The notes: generated by a model from the letters alone, not told the origin. DNA of 64,000 nt from JARRLC01 sp050290865 (GCA_050290865.1 JBNKIW010000001.1:62001-126000); one strand, 5' to 3'. Shown: positions 8,816 through 18,473, counted from the first letter of the stretch. Program-made: numbers and translations.

Positions 8816-10084
8816 ATGATCAATGAAACGGTGTTATCGCGGTTCGAACCGCTGGCCGGAGGCCTGCTCAAACCGATCTACGCCGATTATTCCTTCGGGA
8901 ATATTCCGGACACCATCGAATATCTTCTCACCAATCAGCGGCGCGGCTCGATTCTGCCCCCGGATTGCTTCGGCGGCACCTATCCGGCGCCAAAGAAGAT
9001 CGTGCTGTTCTTCATCGACGCTTTCGGCTGGAAGTTCTGGCAGCAGTTCGGAGCCCGCTTCCGCACGACGCAGCACGTCATGCAAAATGGCACGCTGACA
9101 CCGCTATCGGCGCTCTTTCCCTCGACGACGGCGGCGTCGGTGGCGACGATGCATTACGGCGTCCTGCCCGCCGACCATGCCTTCTACGAATGGAACATCT
9201 ACGTTCCGGCCTATGGCGAAGTCATCCAGTCACTTCCCTTTTGCCCGCTGGGCGTGCGCGTGCCCAATGCCTGCCTCGCCAAGGGATACGATTCACACGC
9301 CCTGGTGGCCGTGCAGGAGACCGTCCATCAGCGGCTGGGGCGCCATGGCGTGCGCTCGATCCTCTTTTCCCACAAAGCCTACGCGGACTCGGCCTTCAAC
9401 CGCCATGCCGCGGAGGGCGCCGAGGTCTTCCGCCACGGGACGCTGGCCGAGGCGCTGGTTCAGCTCCGCGAGGCGCTGGAAGGCTGCGAGGACAAGGCCC
9501 TTTTCAACCTTTACTGGGGCGCGATTGACGCCATCGGCCACACCTACGGGTCCGACACCACCTATCATGCCGCCGAAGTCGCGAGTTTCTGGCGGACCTT
9601 CGACGACGTCTTCTCCGGCATCGACAGCGCCGACACGCTCTATCTCTTCATCGCCGATCATGGGCAGATGTGCGCCGATCCGGAAGAAACCATCTATCTC
9701 AATGAACGCATCCCGGAAATCGCGGAAAACCTGGCGATCAGTCCGACGGGACACACGATCTGGCCCAATGGCTCGCCACGTGGCCTGTTCCTCCATCTGA
9801 AGCCGGGCCTGCGCGATGAGACGCTCGCCACGCTCCACCGGCATCTGGACGGCGACGCGCTGATCATGCCGGTCGACGAGGCGGTGGCGCTGGGGCTGTT
9901 CGGGCGGCCGCAGGTCGGGGCGGAACTGCGGGCACGGATGGGGGATATTCTCGTCCTGCCCTTTGCCGGGCGCTTCGTCTGGTGGCATGAGCCGGGGCTG
10001 ATGAAGAACACGCTCTACGGCCATCACGGCGGTCTCACCCCGGAGGAGTTGATCACCGCGATCGGGGTTGTCGACCGGCTGTGA
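8816..10084 (+). CDS. Alkaline-phosphatase-superfamily phosphodiesterase (nucleotide pyrophosphatase-like)
   Basis: A two-metal hydrolase of the type I phosphodiesterase/nucleotide pyrophosphatase family. The first metal aspartate is in IVLFFIDAFGW, the nucleophile region is PSTTAASVATMHYG, further metal ligands are in FIADHGQM, and a C-terminal His is in YGHHGGLTPEEL. There is no signal peptide, so it is probably cytoplasmic. I chose ATG 8816 (MINETVLS), with AGGG 7 bases upstream; the frame is open to 8741 but the extra residues are not family-like. It is convergent with the GH3 gene, only 10 bases apart. The substrate is not evident. Confidence 0.82.
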   Translation: MINETVLSRFEPLAGGLLKPIYADYSFGNIPDTIEYLLTNQRRGSILPPDCFGGTYPAPKKIVLFFIDAFGWKFWQQFGARFRTTQHVMQNGTLTPLSALFPSTTAASVATMHYGVLPADHAFYEWNIYVPAYGEVIQSLPFCPLGVRVPNACLAKGYDSHALVAVQETVHQRLGRHGVRSILFSHKAYADSAFNRHAAEGAEVFRHGTLAEALVQLREALEGCEDKALFNLYWGAIDAIGHTYGSDTTYHAAEVASFWRTFDDVFSGIDSADTLYLFIADHGQMCADPEETIYLNERIPEIAENLAISPTGHTIWPNGSPRGLFLHLKPGLRDETLATLHRHLDGDALIMPVDEAVALGLFGRPQVGAELRARMGDILVLPFAGRFVWWHEPGLMKNTLYGHHGGLTPEELITAIGVVDRL

Positions 10085-10094
10085 GAAGCTCCCC

Positions 10095-11897
10095 TTACCG
10101 CCGGGAAGCCCCTGCCTTCTTCTTGCCGTCGCGCCCGGCAGAGGCCAAAGCCTGCGACGCCGCAGCGCGCAGCTTCTGCTTCAACGCCATGATGCGATCG
10201 TGGGAGGCTTCCACCTGCTCGCGGCTGATCGCCCCCGATTCGACAGCCTTCCTGATCGCGGCCACCATCTTCTCCGGCAGATCCGGCACGGTCCCCTTCT
10301 GGTTGCCGATGAGCAACAGGTCGTTGCCCGCCTTGATGGCCTGCACGGCCCGCTCCTCCAGCGAAAGGCCCGTTACGCCGGTCTCCAGGTCGTCCGAGAC
10401 AGCGATGCCCGCAAATTTCAGATCGCCGCGCAGCATCGTCGTGACCGCCTTCTTCGAAAGCGATGCAGGCTGGTCCGGCGTATCGGAAAACGCCGCTCCG
10501 GCCGCATGCCCCGTCATGATCGCGTCGGCATTCCCCGAAGCAATGAGCTGGCGGTATGGCTCCAGCGCAGCCTTGTCCCAGTTCCTCTCGGCACCGGCGC
10601 CGGGGAAATGGCGCAGCACGGTGAGCACGCCCGCGTCGTGATGCGCGACAGCGAAAGCCTTGCCGAAGGCCGCCACTGCTTTCGGTTCACTGCCGAAGGA
10701 GCGCGGATTGTCGCCCCCTTCCACGCGCAGATCGAGAACAGGACCGAGATTGAGATTGAAACCGCTTTCGGCCAGTTCCGCGGCCATGCTCTTATATAAG
10801 GTGTAGGCGTCGAGAGGACTGATGCTCTTGCCGACCTGCGCCGCCGACGGAAACTCCTTGAACCCTTTGCCGTGCGTCAGGATCCCCTCCTTATCGACGG
10901 CAATGAGCACCAGCGTTACCCCAGCCGCAGTCTTGAGCGAACCGGCCAGCGTGGCGACCTGCTCCGGCGACTTCACGTTGTGGCTCATGAACATGACGCC
11001 GCCGACCAGGCCGGACTTGATCTGCGCTGCAAGCTTCTGCGTGCCGGAATCGCCAGGGGTAAGGCCGCGAAAGCCAACCACCAGCATCTGACCGATCATC
11101 TGGCCGAGCCCATCGTCACCTTCTGCGCGCGCCGCAGTTTCGGTTTCGGGCTTCGTGCTCGCGGCGGGCGCGGGTTCTTCATCCTTAGGCGCCGTCTCCT
11201 TTGCCGCCGCGCCACCGATCGCGGCTGTGGTGTCGGCGGGCGCCGTCTTTGCCTCAGTGTCGGGCTTACTCTCTGCGGGTTTCTGATCTGCGGACGCCGC
11301 CCCATCGCCGCCCGCCGCGGGCGTGTAGGTTTGGGCAGTCTGCCCGCCCGCCGGCTGACTGTCCGGGGCAGTGGATTCGGCTTCGCGGTTCTCAGGCACC
11401 GGCGGGGTCGGCTTGTTTGTCTCTCTTTTCACCTTTTTTTGCGGAGCGGCTTCCGTCCTGGCCGCGCGCCGCGCCGGGCGCTTCTCCGGCGCGTCGGGCG
11501 CGGTACGGCGGACCCGTCTGCGCGCCCGCCGGATGGAGCGCCCCTCGCCGGTATTCCGCCGCCTTGCCGCCGCCCCGGCCGCAGGGCGTCTGCGCCGAGC
11601 CTGCCGGGGCTCCTGTTCCTGTCTGACCTCGGCATCTTTCTTCTCTATGCCGACAGGCACGGTGGAGCTGCTGGCCCCGATCGTTCGATCCGAGAAGTCG
11701 TTCTCTCCGGGGCGCTCGAGATACCCGCCGACGCCATAGGCGCTTTGCGCCGACGCCCCGGAAACACCTGCAAAACAGGCCAGGAGCATCACGGCAATGC
11801 CACACAGCAGCACCGTAATGCTGCCGGACCGGCTGACGAGGTGGGAATGTGGGCGGACGATTGCGAGTGCCCTTCCGTTGCGTGCCATTCGTGCCAT
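10095..11897 (-). CDS. Membrane-anchored glycoside hydrolase family 3 (NagZ-like) protein with degenerate catalytic loop
   Basis: A hydrophobic segment near residues 25-50 (ITVLLCGIAVMLLACFAGVSGASA) is a signal anchor or signal peptide. About 200 low-complexity residues follow, first Arg/Ala-rich, then Pro/Ala/Glu/Thr-rich. A GH3 domain starts near residue 260 (GQMLVVGFRGL) with the nucleophile-type motif AVSDDLE near residue 504. In NagZ-type beta-N-acetylglucosaminidases the loop reads KHFPGHG followed by a D-S-H dyad; here it is RHFPGAGAERNWDKA, so the catalytic His is missing, and the usual DQEGG is DKEGI. Activity may be altered or lost. The start is uncertain: ATG 11888 or the frame opening at 11936 are alternatives. 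Confidence 0.78.
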   Translation of the reverse strand: MARMARNGRALAIVRPHSHLVSRSGSITVLLCGIAVMLLACFAGVSGASAQSAYGVGGYLERPGENDFSDRTIGASSSTVPVGIEKKDAEVRQEQEPRQARRRRPAAGAAARRRNTGEGRSIRRARRRVRRTAPDAPEKRPARRAARTEAAPQKKVKRETNKPTPPVPENREAESTAPDSQPAGGQTAQTYTPAAGGDGAASADQKPAESKPDTEAKTAPADTTAAIGGAAAKETAPKDEEPAPAASTKPETETAARAEGDDGLGQMIGQMLVVGFRGLTPGDSGTQKLAAQIKSGLVGGVMFMSHNVKSPEQVATLAGSLKTAAGVTLVLIAVDKEGILTHGKGFKEFPSAAQVGKSISPLDAYTLYKSMAAELAESGFNLNLGPVLDLRVEGGDNPRSFGSEPKAVAAFGKAFAVAHHDAGVLTVLRHFPGAGAERNWDKAALEPYRQLIASGNADAIMTGHAAGAAFSDTPDQPASLSKKAVTTMLRGDLKFAGIAVSDDLETGVTGLSLEERAVQAIKAGNDLLLIGNQKGTVPDLPEKMVAAIRKAVESGAISREQVEASHDRIMALKQKLRAAASQALASAGRDGKKKAGASRR

Positions 11898-12023
11898 TTG
11901 ACTGAAACCGATTATTGACGCACGCTGCCCAGTCAAGCGCGCGGACGCTGAGGAAATTCGTGACCACGAAACGTTAGTACTATAGACGATATTCTGCAGC
12001 CGCGCCTACAGGGATTCAACGAC

Positions 12024-13691
12024 ATGCAGCGCCGAGCGATCTCAGCAATTCTACTCATGCTGGCAGCAAATCCTGCACTGGCGGCTACCGATACCTCTCT
12101 GCTCAAGACGCGGGAGGCTTCCGCCGCCATGCTCCGCGGTAAATTCGAACAGGCCATCACGTCCTACGACGAAGCGCTGAGCCAGCCGGACTTGCCAAGC
12201 GCGAGATTAGCGAGCATTCATAATGACCGCGGTGTGGCAAATTGGCGCCTGCGCCGCTTCGACGATGCCCTCAAGGACCTGAACAAGGCCATTGAAGCCG
12301 GCGGGGAAACGTCCACGACGCTGAACAACCGTGCGAACATCCTCCTCGACATGGGCCGCTACGACGACGCCCTGGCTGACCTCAACAAAGCCATATCACT
12401 CGCACCGGGTTATGGCGCCGCCTACAACAACCGCGGGAATGTGTATCTCCAAAAGGGCAAATACAAGGCTGCGCTCGCGGACTATCAGCGCGCCATCTCG
12501 CTCATGCCGACCAACGCCGCACCGTATAATGGCCGCGCCAAGGCTCAGGGCGCGCTCGGCCGCCCCTATTCCGGCCTGCGCTACATCACGCGTGCGATCG
12601 CGCTCAACGGCAAATACACGGCGGCCTACCGCAACCGCGCGCAAATCTATCAGCATCTGGAGCGCTCCAACGCCGCACTGGCCGATTACGAGCGGCTCAT
12701 CGGACTGACGCCGAAGGATCCCAGCTTGTACATCGCGCGAGGGCGCCTGCATATCAAGAAGAAGCACTACCGGTCCGCCGTTACGGATTTCACCAAGGCG
12801 CTGGAGCTGGATCCGGAAAACCTGCAGGCCTATACGGGACGCGGCGCGGCGCAGTTCGAGCGCGGGATTTTCGAAGCCGCGTTGCAGGATCTCAATCAGG
12901 CGATCGAGGGCAATCCGCAATCGGCCGAAGCTCATTATCACCGCGCGGCGACCTATTTCCGCCTCAACGATGTCGAGCACGCCAAGGCCGACGTGGAGAA
13001 GGCGCTGGAACTGGCTCCGGACTACGCCGAAGCCATCAGGCTGCGAGGCGAGATGGCCGAGGCGGCCGGGCAAGCCGACGATGCCATTGCCGACTATCGC
13101 AAGGCGCTGGAACTGGACCCGTTCATCGACGGCGTGCAGGCGAAGCTGAAACGGCTCACCGGCGTGGATGACATTGGACATGCGACCCTGCAACCCGCGG
13201 TGAAGGGCTGGGGAATCATCAGTCCCGTCAGCGGCCGCTATGTGGCCACGAACCCACGCTTTCCGCACATCCGGGTGCTGCTGGAGATGCATGGTGCCGG
13301 CGCGCCGGAAATCCTCGACTGGACAGAGCTGTCGGATGCGATGCGGGGCTTCGGCCTTCTGCGCTATTCGGCCGGCCAGCTTCCCGGCGGCGGCAGTGGC
13401 CACTATGAACACATTGCCATAATAGACCTGCGCAAAAACATCGTTCTGTCCATCGAGCCGTATCAGAGCGGCGACATCGTGAGCAAATGGGAATGGTCGC
13501 AGACGGGGGTTCAGGTGACCGACGCCGAGGGCCTGACCACCTCCTACGAACTGCGCCCGCCGAGGCGCGTGCGGCGAGAGAGCGCGGACAGCTGGTTCGA
13601 CGATGATATCTGGAGCGACCGTCGGAGCCGGCGCCGTGGCAGCCGTCGCAGACGCGGTGGCGGCGGCGTATTCGACTGGCTCTTCCGGTAA
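12024..13691 (+). CDS. Exported tetratricopeptide-repeat protein
   Basis: A signal peptide (MQRRAISAILLMLAANPALAA) leads into roughly nine or ten TPR motifs covering residues 30-385, with repeated features such as YDDALADLNKAISLAPGYG and YRSAVTDFTKALELDPEN. A separate C-terminal domain of about 140 residues begins near VKGWGIISPVSGRYV and ends in an Arg/Gly-rich tail (RRRGSRRRRGGGG) plus VFDWLFR. TPRs mediate protein-protein contacts; the partner is unknown. The first ATG follows ACAGGGATT. It stands alone between the divergent GH3 gene and the PHB-depolymerase-like gene 69 bases downstream. Confidence 0.85.
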   Translation: MQRRAISAILLMLAANPALAATDTSLLKTREASAAMLRGKFEQAITSYDEALSQPDLPSARLASIHNDRGVANWRLRRFDDALKDLNKAIEAGGETSTTLNNRANILLDMGRYDDALADLNKAISLAPGYGAAYNNRGNVYLQKGKYKAALADYQRAISLMPTNAAPYNGRAKAQGALGRPYSGLRYITRAIALNGKYTAAYRNRAQIYQHLERSNAALADYERLIGLTPKDPSLYIARGRLHIKKKHYRSAVTDFTKALELDPENLQAYTGRGAAQFERGIFEAALQDLNQAIEGNPQSAEAHYHRAATYFRLNDVEHAKADVEKALELAPDYAEAIRLRGEMAEAAGQADDAIADYRKALELDPFIDGVQAKLKRLTGVDDIGHATLQPAVKGWGIISPVSGRYVATNPRFPHIRVLLEMHGAGAPEILDWTELSDAMRGFGLLRYSAGQLPGGGSGHYEHIAIIDLRKNIVLSIEPYQSGDIVSKWEWSQTGVQVTDAEGLTTSYELRPPRRVRRESADSWFDDDIWSDRRSRRRGSRRRRGGGGVFDWLFR

Positions 13692-13760
13692 GCGCGCGGC
13701 AAACTTCGGGCGTTACGAGAAGGTGTTTCGCCCGTCGAGCATCCGCCCGGAGAACCCGAC

Positions 13761-14837
13761 ATGACCGTTTTCCTGCCTCGCACCCTGCGATACCTCGCCG
13801 CCGCTACCATGCTGCTTGTCATCACGCCAGGCGCGCGCGCCGCGGAATTGCCCGCACTCGGCGCCGCTCTCAGCCGCACCTCGGTTTCCGGCCTGTCTTC
13901 CGGCGCATATATGGCGGGGCAGTTTCAGGTCGCCTATTCGGATCTCGTCACCGGCGCCGGGATCGTCGCCGGCGGCCCCTTCGCCTGCGCACATACGCCG
14001 GGCAGCGAATTCAGTCCCAACTGGCCCCTGGTCGTGACCTGGAACGTCTCCCGCGCGCTCAATCAGTGCATGAAAGACAGGGGCTGGTTCTGGTTTTTCA
14101 GCGCCATCCCCAGCGCATCCGGACTGGTGAGCCGGGCGGAAGCGCTGGCCCGGGCAGGCAGGATTGCGCCGCTCGAAGGGGTGGCCGCCGACAAGGTCTA
14201 CCTGTTTTCGGGCGGCAAGGACCAAACCGTCCTGCGTGGCGTGGTCGAGGCGGCGGAGGCGTTCTATCGTAAGGCCGGTGTGCCCGCAGCCAACATCGCC
14301 TTCGTGAAACACCCGCAAGCGGCGCATGCCTTCGTGACCGAGGAGGGCGGACTGGCCTGCGGGGCGAAGGGGAAGCCATTCATCAACGATTGCGATTACG
14401 ATCAGGCCGGGGCGATCCTGACACAGATCTACGGTCCCCTGCAGCCGCCCGGTGAGGCGGTCGAGGCGAATTTCGTGCCCTTCGATCAGACGCCCTATGT
14501 CTCGGATCTCAAGGCCTCCGGCCTCGCGGCCGAGGGCGTCACCTATGTGCCTAATTCCTGCCGCGCACAGGACGGCTGCGCGGTGCATGTCGTGTTTCAC
14601 GGTTGCAGGCAGGGACGGCCCGTGGCGGGCGACGCGGTGGTGAAGGAGGCGGGGTTCGCGCGCTGGGCGGAGACCAACCGGATCGTTCTGCTGTTTCCGC
14701 AGGTGAAAGGCGACGGCGGCGCCAATCCGAAAGGCTGCTGGGACTGGTGGGGTTATACGGGGCCTCAGTTTCTAACCCGAGAGGCCCCGCAGATGCGGGC
14801 GGTGCGCGGGATGCTGGACCGGCTGGCGGCGCAGTGA
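13761..14837 (+). CDS. Secreted PHB-depolymerase-like esterase
   Basis: An alpha/beta-hydrolase resembling extracellular poly(3-hydroxybutyrate) depolymerases. A signal peptide occupies residues 1-27 (ends PGARAAE). The lipase box GLSSG lies in VSGLSSGAYMAGQFQVAY near residue 46, the oxyanion region is VVFHGCRQG, and the C-terminal KGCWDWWGYTG is typical. No separate substrate-binding domain is visible, and 358 residues is short for a full polymer depolymerase, so it may act on oligomers or other esters. It lies 69 bases downstream of the TPR gene and converges on asd. Confidence 0.8.
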   Translation: MTVFLPRTLRYLAAATMLLVITPGARAAELPALGAALSRTSVSGLSSGAYMAGQFQVAYSDLVTGAGIVAGGPFACAHTPGSEFSPNWPLVVTWNVSRALNQCMKDRGWFWFFSAIPSASGLVSRAEALARAGRIAPLEGVAADKVYLFSGGKDQTVLRGVVEAAEAFYRKAGVPAANIAFVKHPQAAHAFVTEEGGLACGAKGKPFINDCDYDQAGAILTQIYGPLQPPGEAVEANFVPFDQTPYVSDLKASGLAAEGVTYVPNSCRAQDGCAVHVVFHGCRQGRPVAGDAVVKEAGFARWAETNRIVLLFPQVKGDGGANPKGCWDWWGYTGPQFLTREAPQMRAVRGMLDRLAAQ

Positions 14838-14854
14838 TGCCCGCACCCCGCTCC

Positions 14855-15880
14855 CTACTTCCGCGGCTTGACCAGCCCGCGGTTGATCAGCGTCTCGGCG
14901 ATCTGCACCGTATTCAGCGCCGCGCCTTTGCGCAAATTGTCCGACACCACCCACATCGACAGGCCGTTGTCCACCGTTGAATCCTCGCGGATGCGCGACA
15001 CATAGGTCGCGTAATCCCCGACGCATTCGACCGGCGTCACGTAGCCGCCCGGCTCGTGCTTATCGACGACCAGGAGCCCCGGCGCCTCGCGCAGGATTTC
15101 CCGCGCCTCGTCCGCCGTGATCGGCTTGGCAAACTCGATGTTCACCGCCTCGGAATGGCCAACGAACACCGGCACGCGGACGCAGGTCGCCGTCAGCTTG
15201 ATCTTCGGGTCGAGGATCTTTTTCGTCTCCGCGACCATCTTCCATTCCTCGCGCGTCGAACCGTCCTCCATGAACGTGTCGATATGCGGAATGCAGTTGA
15301 AAGCGATCTGTTTCGGGAAGAATTCCGGCTCCGGCATGTCGGTGACGAAGATGCCCTTCGTCTGGTGCCAGAGCTCTTCCATGGCTTCCTTGCCCGCGCC
15401 GGACACGGACTGATAGGTGGCCACCACCACGCGGCGGATGGTTGCCTTGTCGTGTAACGGCTTGAGCGCCACGACGAGCTGCGCGGTCGAGCAGTTCGGA
15501 TTGGCGATGATGTTCTTCTTCTTGAAGCCCGCGACCGCCTCGGCGTTCACCTCGGGTACGATCAGCGGCACGTCGATGTCGTAGCGCCAGGCCGAGGAAT
15601 TGTCGATGACGACACAGCCCGTTGCCCCGATCTTCGGTCCCCATTCCTTCGAGATGTCCCCACCCGCCGACATCAGCGCGAAGTCACACGTCGAGAAATC
15701 GAACTGCTCCAGGTCGCGGCATTTGAGCGTTTTGTCGCCGAAGGATACCTCGGTGCCCAGCGACCGGCGCGAGGCGATGGCAAACACCTCACGAACCGGA
15801 AATTCGCGTTCAGCCAGGATATTCAGCATTTCGCGGCCCACATTGCCCGTGGCGCCGACGACGGCGACGTTGTAGGTCAT
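14855..15880 (-). CDS. asd: Aspartate-semialdehyde dehydrogenase
   Basis: Reduces aspartyl phosphate to aspartate semialdehyde with NADPH, the branch point to lysine, threonine, methionine and diaminopimelate. The Rossmann start VAVVGATGNVGREML, the catalytic Cys in NPNCSTAQLVVAL near residue 131, and the His in RVPVFVGHSEAVNIEF are all present. The 341 residues match the family. It appears to be a single gene with its own promoter in the 93-base gap before the YbhB gene. Confidence 0.97.
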   Translation of the reverse strand: MTYNVAVVGATGNVGREMLNILAEREFPVREVFAIASRRSLGTEVSFGDKTLKCRDLEQFDFSTCDFALMSAGGDISKEWGPKIGATGCVVIDNSSAWRYDIDVPLIVPEVNAEAVAGFKKKNIIANPNCSTAQLVVALKPLHDKATIRRVVVATYQSVSGAGKEAMEELWHQTKGIFVTDMPEPEFFPKQIAFNCIPHIDTFMEDGSTREEWKMVAETKKILDPKIKLTATCVRVPVFVGHSEAVNIEFAKPITADEAREILREAPGLLVVDKHEPGGYVTPVECVGDYATYVSRIREDSTVDNGLSMWVVSDNLRKGAALNTVQIAETLINRGLVKPRK

Positions 15881-15973
15881 TCCTCATGGTCCTTGGATTA
15901 AAGAGACCGCGACTATTACCCTCGCAGGTGCGAAATGTCCATCGCGGCTTGAGAAAGCGTGCGACCGCGCCGC

Positions 15974-16450
15974 TCAGCCGCCCTTCTCATAGGTGCCCAT
16001 CAGGACCGCCTGCGCCAGGATGTGGCCCTGCATCGCGGCCTCGACCTGCGCTTTGTCCGGATTGCGCAAGCCTTCCAGGACGGTATCCAGCGCATAGAGC
16101 TTGTGGAAATAGCGGTGGCGGCCGATCGGCGGGCACGGTCCGCCGTAATGGGCGCGGTTCCAGTCGTTGATGCCGAACGCCGTGCCCTGCGGTATTCCTT
16201 CGGCCTCCATATCTTCGGGCAACGCGCGCGCCGAAGGCGGCATGTTGTACACCACCCAGTGCACCCAGGTCATGCGCGGCGCCTGCGGATCGGGCGCATC
16301 CGGATCATCGACGACGAGCACGAGGCTCCGCACCGCATCCGGCACCCCCGACCACGCCAGTGGCGGGGATATGTCTTTGCCCTCGCAGGTATATTTCCGC
16401 GGGATCGCACCGCCTTCGGTGAACGCCGGGGATGTCAGTTTCAGTGCCAT
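15974..16450 (-). CDS. YbhB/YbcL-family (PEBP, Raf-kinase-inhibitor-like) protein
   Basis: A small phosphatidylethanolamine-binding-protein-fold protein of 158 residues. The ligand-pocket motifs are VLVVDDPDAPDP and the later GPCPPIGRHRYFHKLYALD. The start ATG 16450 (MALKLTSPAF) has a near-perfect AAGGAGG upstream; the frame is open beyond it, but those residues are antisense to the neighbouring gene. The function of bacterial members is not settled. It follows the PCMT-esterase gene by 10 bases on the same strand, so the two are probably co-transcribed. Confidence 0.9.
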   Translation of the reverse strand: MALKLTSPAFTEGGAIPRKYTCEGKDISPPLAWSGVPDAVRSLVLVVDDPDAPDPQAPRMTWVHWVVYNMPPSARALPEDMEAEGIPQGTAFGINDWNRAHYGGPCPPIGRHRYFHKLYALDTVLEGLRNPDKAQVEAAMQGHILAQAVLMGTYEKGG

Positions 16451-16460
16451 GCGCGCCTCC

Positions 16461-18473
16461 TTACAGCCCGAAGGGATAGGTATCGGGCAAGCCGCCATCC
16501 TCTTCCTCCGTCGGGAGTGGCTCCACGGCGCTCGTCTGGTCCATCCAGATATATTCGTCGAACTGGCGCGGCAGAACCGCCTCGAAATAGTGGCTGGCGA
16601 GTTCCGAATGCGGGCGGTAGACGACGCCGATCGCACGTTCCAGCCGCGGCCGTTCAAGCCCCTCGCGCAGACCGGCGTCTGCGTTGGCGCGCAGCGGGAG
16701 CAGCAGACCGGGAATGCCGGTCATGTGGAACAGCCGCTCATAGCTCTGCGGGTGGGCGGGCTGGACGGGCATGACAGTCATCGGCTCGTCCCATTGCGCG
16801 GCAGCGGCGACGGTGCCGGCATAGGTACCGAGGCCGATATGGTAGCTCTCCGGCCCGAAGCGATCGCGGCAGAGCTGGCCGATATTGACCTCACCGCGCG
16901 CCGACATCTCGGTGGCGGTGGCATCGCCGACATGCGAATTGTGCGCCCAGACCACGGCTTTGCAGCCCGCGCCGTGATACTGCATCACCTGGTTCAGCGT
17001 CTCGAACATATGGGCGTCGCGCAGGTTCCACGCCGCGCGCGAACCGTAATACATGGTGCGGTAATAGCGCTCCGCATTGGCGATGAGGCGGGCATTCTGC
17101 GTCGCGTCCAGCCATTGTTCGCCGTTCCGGACCGCGAATTCCTGTTTCTTGGCCTGGAGATCGGCGAGCATGCGCGCCACAGGCTCCTCGCAATTCCGGT
17201 ACGCTCCGGCCAGCGCGGCGCGCCCGTAAGCCGCCGGATCGCCCTCCCATGGGCTGAGGCAGCCATATCGCGTGCGCGCGAGCGCGGCCAGCGCGGCGTC
17301 GGTGCCTTCGAGATAGGCGATCACTCGCTCCGCGGAACCGTAGAGGCTGTAAAGGTCGAGGCCGTAGAAGGCCGCGCGCTCGGCGTAGGGCCGCTCCTCA
17401 TTGTGAATATGCAGCCAGTCGATGAAAGTCTTGATCTCTTCGTTGCGCCACATCCAGGCCGGAAAGCGCGCCGACGCCATCCAGCCCGAGGCGGGCGCAC
17501 CGCGATGGCGGACATAATGATCGATCCGTGCTGCGTCCGGCCAGTCCGCCTCCACGGCGACGATGTTGAAACCCCTGTCCTCGATCAGCCGCTCCGTGAT
17601 GCGCGCGCGCATACGGTAGAATTCGGAGGTGCCGTGCGTCGCTTCGCCGATGAGCACGACACGCGCCTCCCCAATCCGCGCCAGAAGCGGTTCGAGATCG
17701 GCATCTTCGAGCGCCTCGAATGGCTCGACGGCTTTCGCGATCCGCTCCGGCAGCGACAGGGTAACGCTCGGCCTCGTGGCCGCGACGCCCGGGCGGGCGG
17801 TCTCCCATTTCGAATGCTCGCTTTTCCAGCCGGTCCTGCCGGCGAGCGGCACGAAACAGACGTCGGCGAGATCCTCCTGTTCGAACTCCTCCTCGCCCCG
17901 CCGGATGATGCGCACAAGTTCCTGCGCGCGCGGATCGCGCCCGAGCGGCGCCACCATCCTGCCGCCCACGCTGAGCTGGCGGAGGAGCGCACGCGGCACC
18001 TGCGGTGTCCCGGCGGAAACGAGGATGACGTCGAAAGGCGCCATGTCCACCCAGCCTTGCGTGCCGTCGGCGTGGCGGACGTGAACGTTTTCGTAGCCTG
18101 CATCGCGGATATGGGCAGCGGCTTTCTCGGCAATCGGCCCCAGCCGTTCCATTGTGTAGACCGTCGCCGCGATTTCCGCGAGAATGGCGGCGGTGTAGCC
18201 CGATCCGGCGCCAACCTCCAGCACCTTCTCGCCGCCTTTGAGGCCAAGGGCTTCGATCATATAGGCGACGATATAGGGCTGCGCTACGGTCTGGCCCGAC
18301 TCGATCGGCAGCGGCATGTCGTCATAAGCGGCGTTGCGCAGATGTTCGGGCACGAACTGGTCCCGCGGCACCTTGCGCATCGCCGCCAGGACGAGGGGAT
18401 CGCGGACGCCGCGCGCCTCGATTTGCGTCGATACCATCTGCTCGCGGAGTTCGTTCGTCGCCTCTAGAAGCAT
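16461..18473 (-). CDS. Fusion of protein-L-isoaspartate O-methyltransferase and erythromycin-esterase-family domain
   Basis: Residues 1 to about 215 form a complete PCMT repair methyltransferase (VPRDQFVPEHLRNAAYDD, SQP-region SGQTVAQPYIVA, SAM site VLEVGAGSGYTAA, final LGRDPRAQELVRI). After a short linker, residues about 240-650 form an erythromycin-esterase-family domain with ARVVLIGEATHGTSEFYRMR, NIVAVEADWPDA and VVWAHNSHVGDA, which hold the conserved Glu and His residues. There is one uninterrupted frame of 670 residues and no frameshift sign. PCMT repairs isoaspartyl damage in proteins; many Ere-family members are not antibiotic esterases, so I do not call resistance. Its neighbours suggest a stress or stationary-phase role. 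Confidence 0.9.
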   Translation of the reverse strand: MLLEATNELREQMVSTQIEARGVRDPLVLAAMRKVPRDQFVPEHLRNAAYDDMPLPIESGQTVAQPYIVAYMIEALGLKGGEKVLEVGAGSGYTAAILAEIAATVYTMERLGPIAEKAAAHIRDAGYENVHVRHADGTQGWVDMAPFDVILVSAGTPQVPRALLRQLSVGGRMVAPLGRDPRAQELVRIIRRGEEEFEQEDLADVCFVPLAGRTGWKSEHSKWETARPGVAATRPSVTLSLPERIAKAVEPFEALEDADLEPLLARIGEARVVLIGEATHGTSEFYRMRARITERLIEDRGFNIVAVEADWPDAARIDHYVRHRGAPASGWMASARFPAWMWRNEEIKTFIDWLHIHNEERPYAERAAFYGLDLYSLYGSAERVIAYLEGTDAALAALARTRYGCLSPWEGDPAAYGRAALAGAYRNCEEPVARMLADLQAKKQEFAVRNGEQWLDATQNARLIANAERYYRTMYYGSRAAWNLRDAHMFETLNQVMQYHGAGCKAVVWAHNSHVGDATATEMSARGEVNIGQLCRDRFGPESYHIGLGTYAGTVAAAAQWDEPMTVMPVQPAHPQSYERLFHMTGIPGLLLPLRANADAGLREGLERPRLERAIGVVYRPHSELASHYFEAVLPRQFDEYIWMDQTSAVEPLPTEEEDGGLPDTYPFGL

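Noticed and set aside
16461..17850. Macrolide resistance gene
   Set aside because: The domain belongs to the erythromycin-esterase family, but many members are not resistance enzymes, and this one is fused to a repair methyltransferase.
16167..18467. A 766-codon plus-strand open frame
   Set aside because: It is antisense to the PCMT-esterase gene and arises from its GC-rich codon bias; it contains no family motif.
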